Assembly: GCA_903823545.1 (NCBI GenBank)
Contig: CAIJTL010001028.1
Coordinates: 1 to 7,196 of the forward strand
Direction of reading: 5' to 3'
From: an uncultured Planctomycetaceae bacterium
Lineage (GTDB): Bacteria; Planctomycetota; Planctomycetia; Planctomycetales; Planctomycetaceae
DNA length: 7,196 nucleotides
The notes beneath the pieces were generated by a model. The model ran no database searches. It worked only from the letters and a program-made list of their open reading frames with translations, and was not told where the DNA came from. Below are positions 6,198 to 7,196 of this stretch, piece after piece. Position 1 is the first letter of the stretch. Every line of letters starts with the position of its first letter. The translations under genes and the position numbers were made by a program.

Positions 6198-7196
6198 TTG
6201 TCGCAAAGCAAGACATCATTCGACAGACCAGTCGGCCGCCTCGCGCCGTCGCCGACGGGGGCACAGCATGTGGGGAATGCGCGGACGTATTTGTTGGCGT
6301 GGTTGTCGATTCGTTCGCGAGGCGGTCGGCTCATTTTGCGGATCGAAGACATTGATTCGCCACGTGTCAAAACTGGGGCGGCACAACAAGCGATCGATGA
6401 CTTGCACTGGCTGGGATTGGATTGGGACGAAGGTCCGGATATCGGCGGCACGAATGGCCCCTACGTGCAAACAGCGCGCGTTGAGTTGTATCGCGAGGCA
6501 CTCGAACGATTGAAACTCCGCGAGCGAGTTTATCCCTGCACTTGTACTCGATCCGACATCGAGTCTGCTGCCAGTGCTCCGCACATCGAGCACGAAGGGC
6601 CGATCTATCCCGGCACGTGCGCTGGGCGAACAGCCGCAGATGCAACGCCCCTCGGCGAACGACCGTTCGCATGGCGATTTCGGACAACGGAAACAATTCG
6701 CGAATTCAACGATCTCGTATCAGGACATCAACGAGCGATCGTTAAACAGGCACTCGGAGATTTTGTCGTCGGCAAGATGGACGGCACTCCCGCATACCAG
6801 CTCGCTGTCGTCTGCGATGATCATGCAATGGGAGTCACTGAAGTACTGCGCGGTGACGACTTATTACCCAGTGCTTTCCGCCAGATGGAAATGTTTGAGG
6901 CATTCGGCTGGAAAACACCAACGTTCGCTCACGTTCCCCTCGTTGTCGGACCAGATGGACGGCGTCTCGCAAAACGGCACGGAGACACGCGATTGGCTAC
7001 GCTCCGACAACAGGGCGTTTCTGCCGAACACCTGCTGGGATTGCTGGCTTGGTCGTGCGGCTTGCGTCCAACTCAAGCGGCCGTTTCAGCCAAACAGTTA
7101 CTCGCCGACTTTTCTCTCGCTCAAATCACACCAAGTCCGTTTGTCTTTAATCAATCGATACTTAATCCAACAAAATCGCATTCGAGCCAATCATCA
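6198..7196 (+). CDS. gluQ: Glutamyl-Q tRNA(Asp) synthetase (partial, stop lies beyond right edge)
   Basis: The frame is open for 333 codons to the window end. The enzyme activates glutamate and attaches it to the queuosine base at position 34 of tRNA(Asp) in the cytoplasm. It is a GluRS catalytic-domain paralogue without the anticodon-binding half. Visible motifs: GRLAPSPTGAQHVGNAR with the HIGH-type HVGN at 24-27; LILRIEDID at 45-53; the zinc-site pattern CTC (C114, C116) with Y137 and C141 in IYPGTC, typical of GluQ-RS; GDFVVGKMDGTPAYQLAVV; GVTEVLRGDDLL; and a KMSKS-type loop RRLAKRHGD at 255-263. The part seen already exceeds the usual ~290-310 residues, with a serine-rich tail (NPTKSHSSQSS), so the stop is probably close. 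A full-length GltX is less likely given the zinc-site spacing and the ending, but the missing 3' end prevents certainty. The start is TTG: an in-frame TGA lies just upstream and GGAAG is 6 nt before it. Confidence 0.9.
   Translation, partial: MSQSKTSFDRPVGRLAPSPTGAQHVGNARTYLLAWLSIRSRGGRLILRIEDIDSPRVKTGAAQQAIDDLHWLGLDWDEGPDIGGTNGPYVQTARVELYREALERLKLRERVYPCTCTRSDIESAASAPHIEHEGPIYPGTCAGRTAADATPLGERPFAWRFRTTETIREFNDLVSGHQRAIVKQALGDFVVGKMDGTPAYQLAVVCDDHAMGVTEVLRGDDLLPSAFRQMEMFEAFGWKTPTFAHVPLVVGPDGRRLAKRHGDTRLATLRQQGVSAEHLLGLLAWSCGLRPTQAAVSAKQLLADFSLAQITPSPFVFNQSILNPTKSHSSQSS

Noticed and set aside
6160..6513. Plus-strand ATG frame of 117 codons at the start of gluQ
   Set aside because: It is an out-of-frame overlap; the conserved GluQ-RS motifs lie in the frame beginning at TTG 6198.

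Overview
The window looks chromosomal and most likely comes from a planctomycete. The strongest pointer is the N-terminus of the left-hand gene: a basic stretch leading into an LEERQLLS motif, the anchor seen at the start of many large exported planctomycete proteins. Moderate GC content, non-ATG starts, well-separated genes on alternating strands and large multi-domain exported proteins fit this. The assignment is an inference from motifs, not a database match.

Layout, left to right. Bases 1-1104 (minus) hold the N-terminal part of a calcium-binding RTX-repeat surface or secreted protein that runs off the left edge. Bases 1105-1851 are a roughly 750-bp non-coding divergent region. It carries a striking structured repeat at 1472-1612: a 31-bp imperfect inverted repeat encloses two adjacent hairpins whose 8-nt loops are exactly complementary, and a 16-17-nt direct repeat flanks the whole. 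Bases 1852-3483 (plus) encode a complete membrane sensor histidine kinase (two membrane segments, HAMP, HisKA, HATPase_c) with no response regulator beside it. Bases 3511-6042 (minus, convergent, 27-bp gap) encode a large exported protein with a C45 / phospholipase-B-like Ntn-hydrolase domain and two further regions. Bases 6198-7196 (plus, open at the right edge) encode glutamyl-Q tRNA(Asp) synthetase, starting at a TTG codon.

The genes do not form an operon: each neighbouring pair is divergent or convergent, so each gene probably has its own promoter. No shared pathway is evident. The RTX protein and the C45-like protein both act outside the cytoplasm, the kinase senses across the membrane, and GluQ-RS modifies tRNA. 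The two genes at the window edges are incomplete only because the window ends. The most unusual item is the structured non-coding element between the RTX gene and the kinase.
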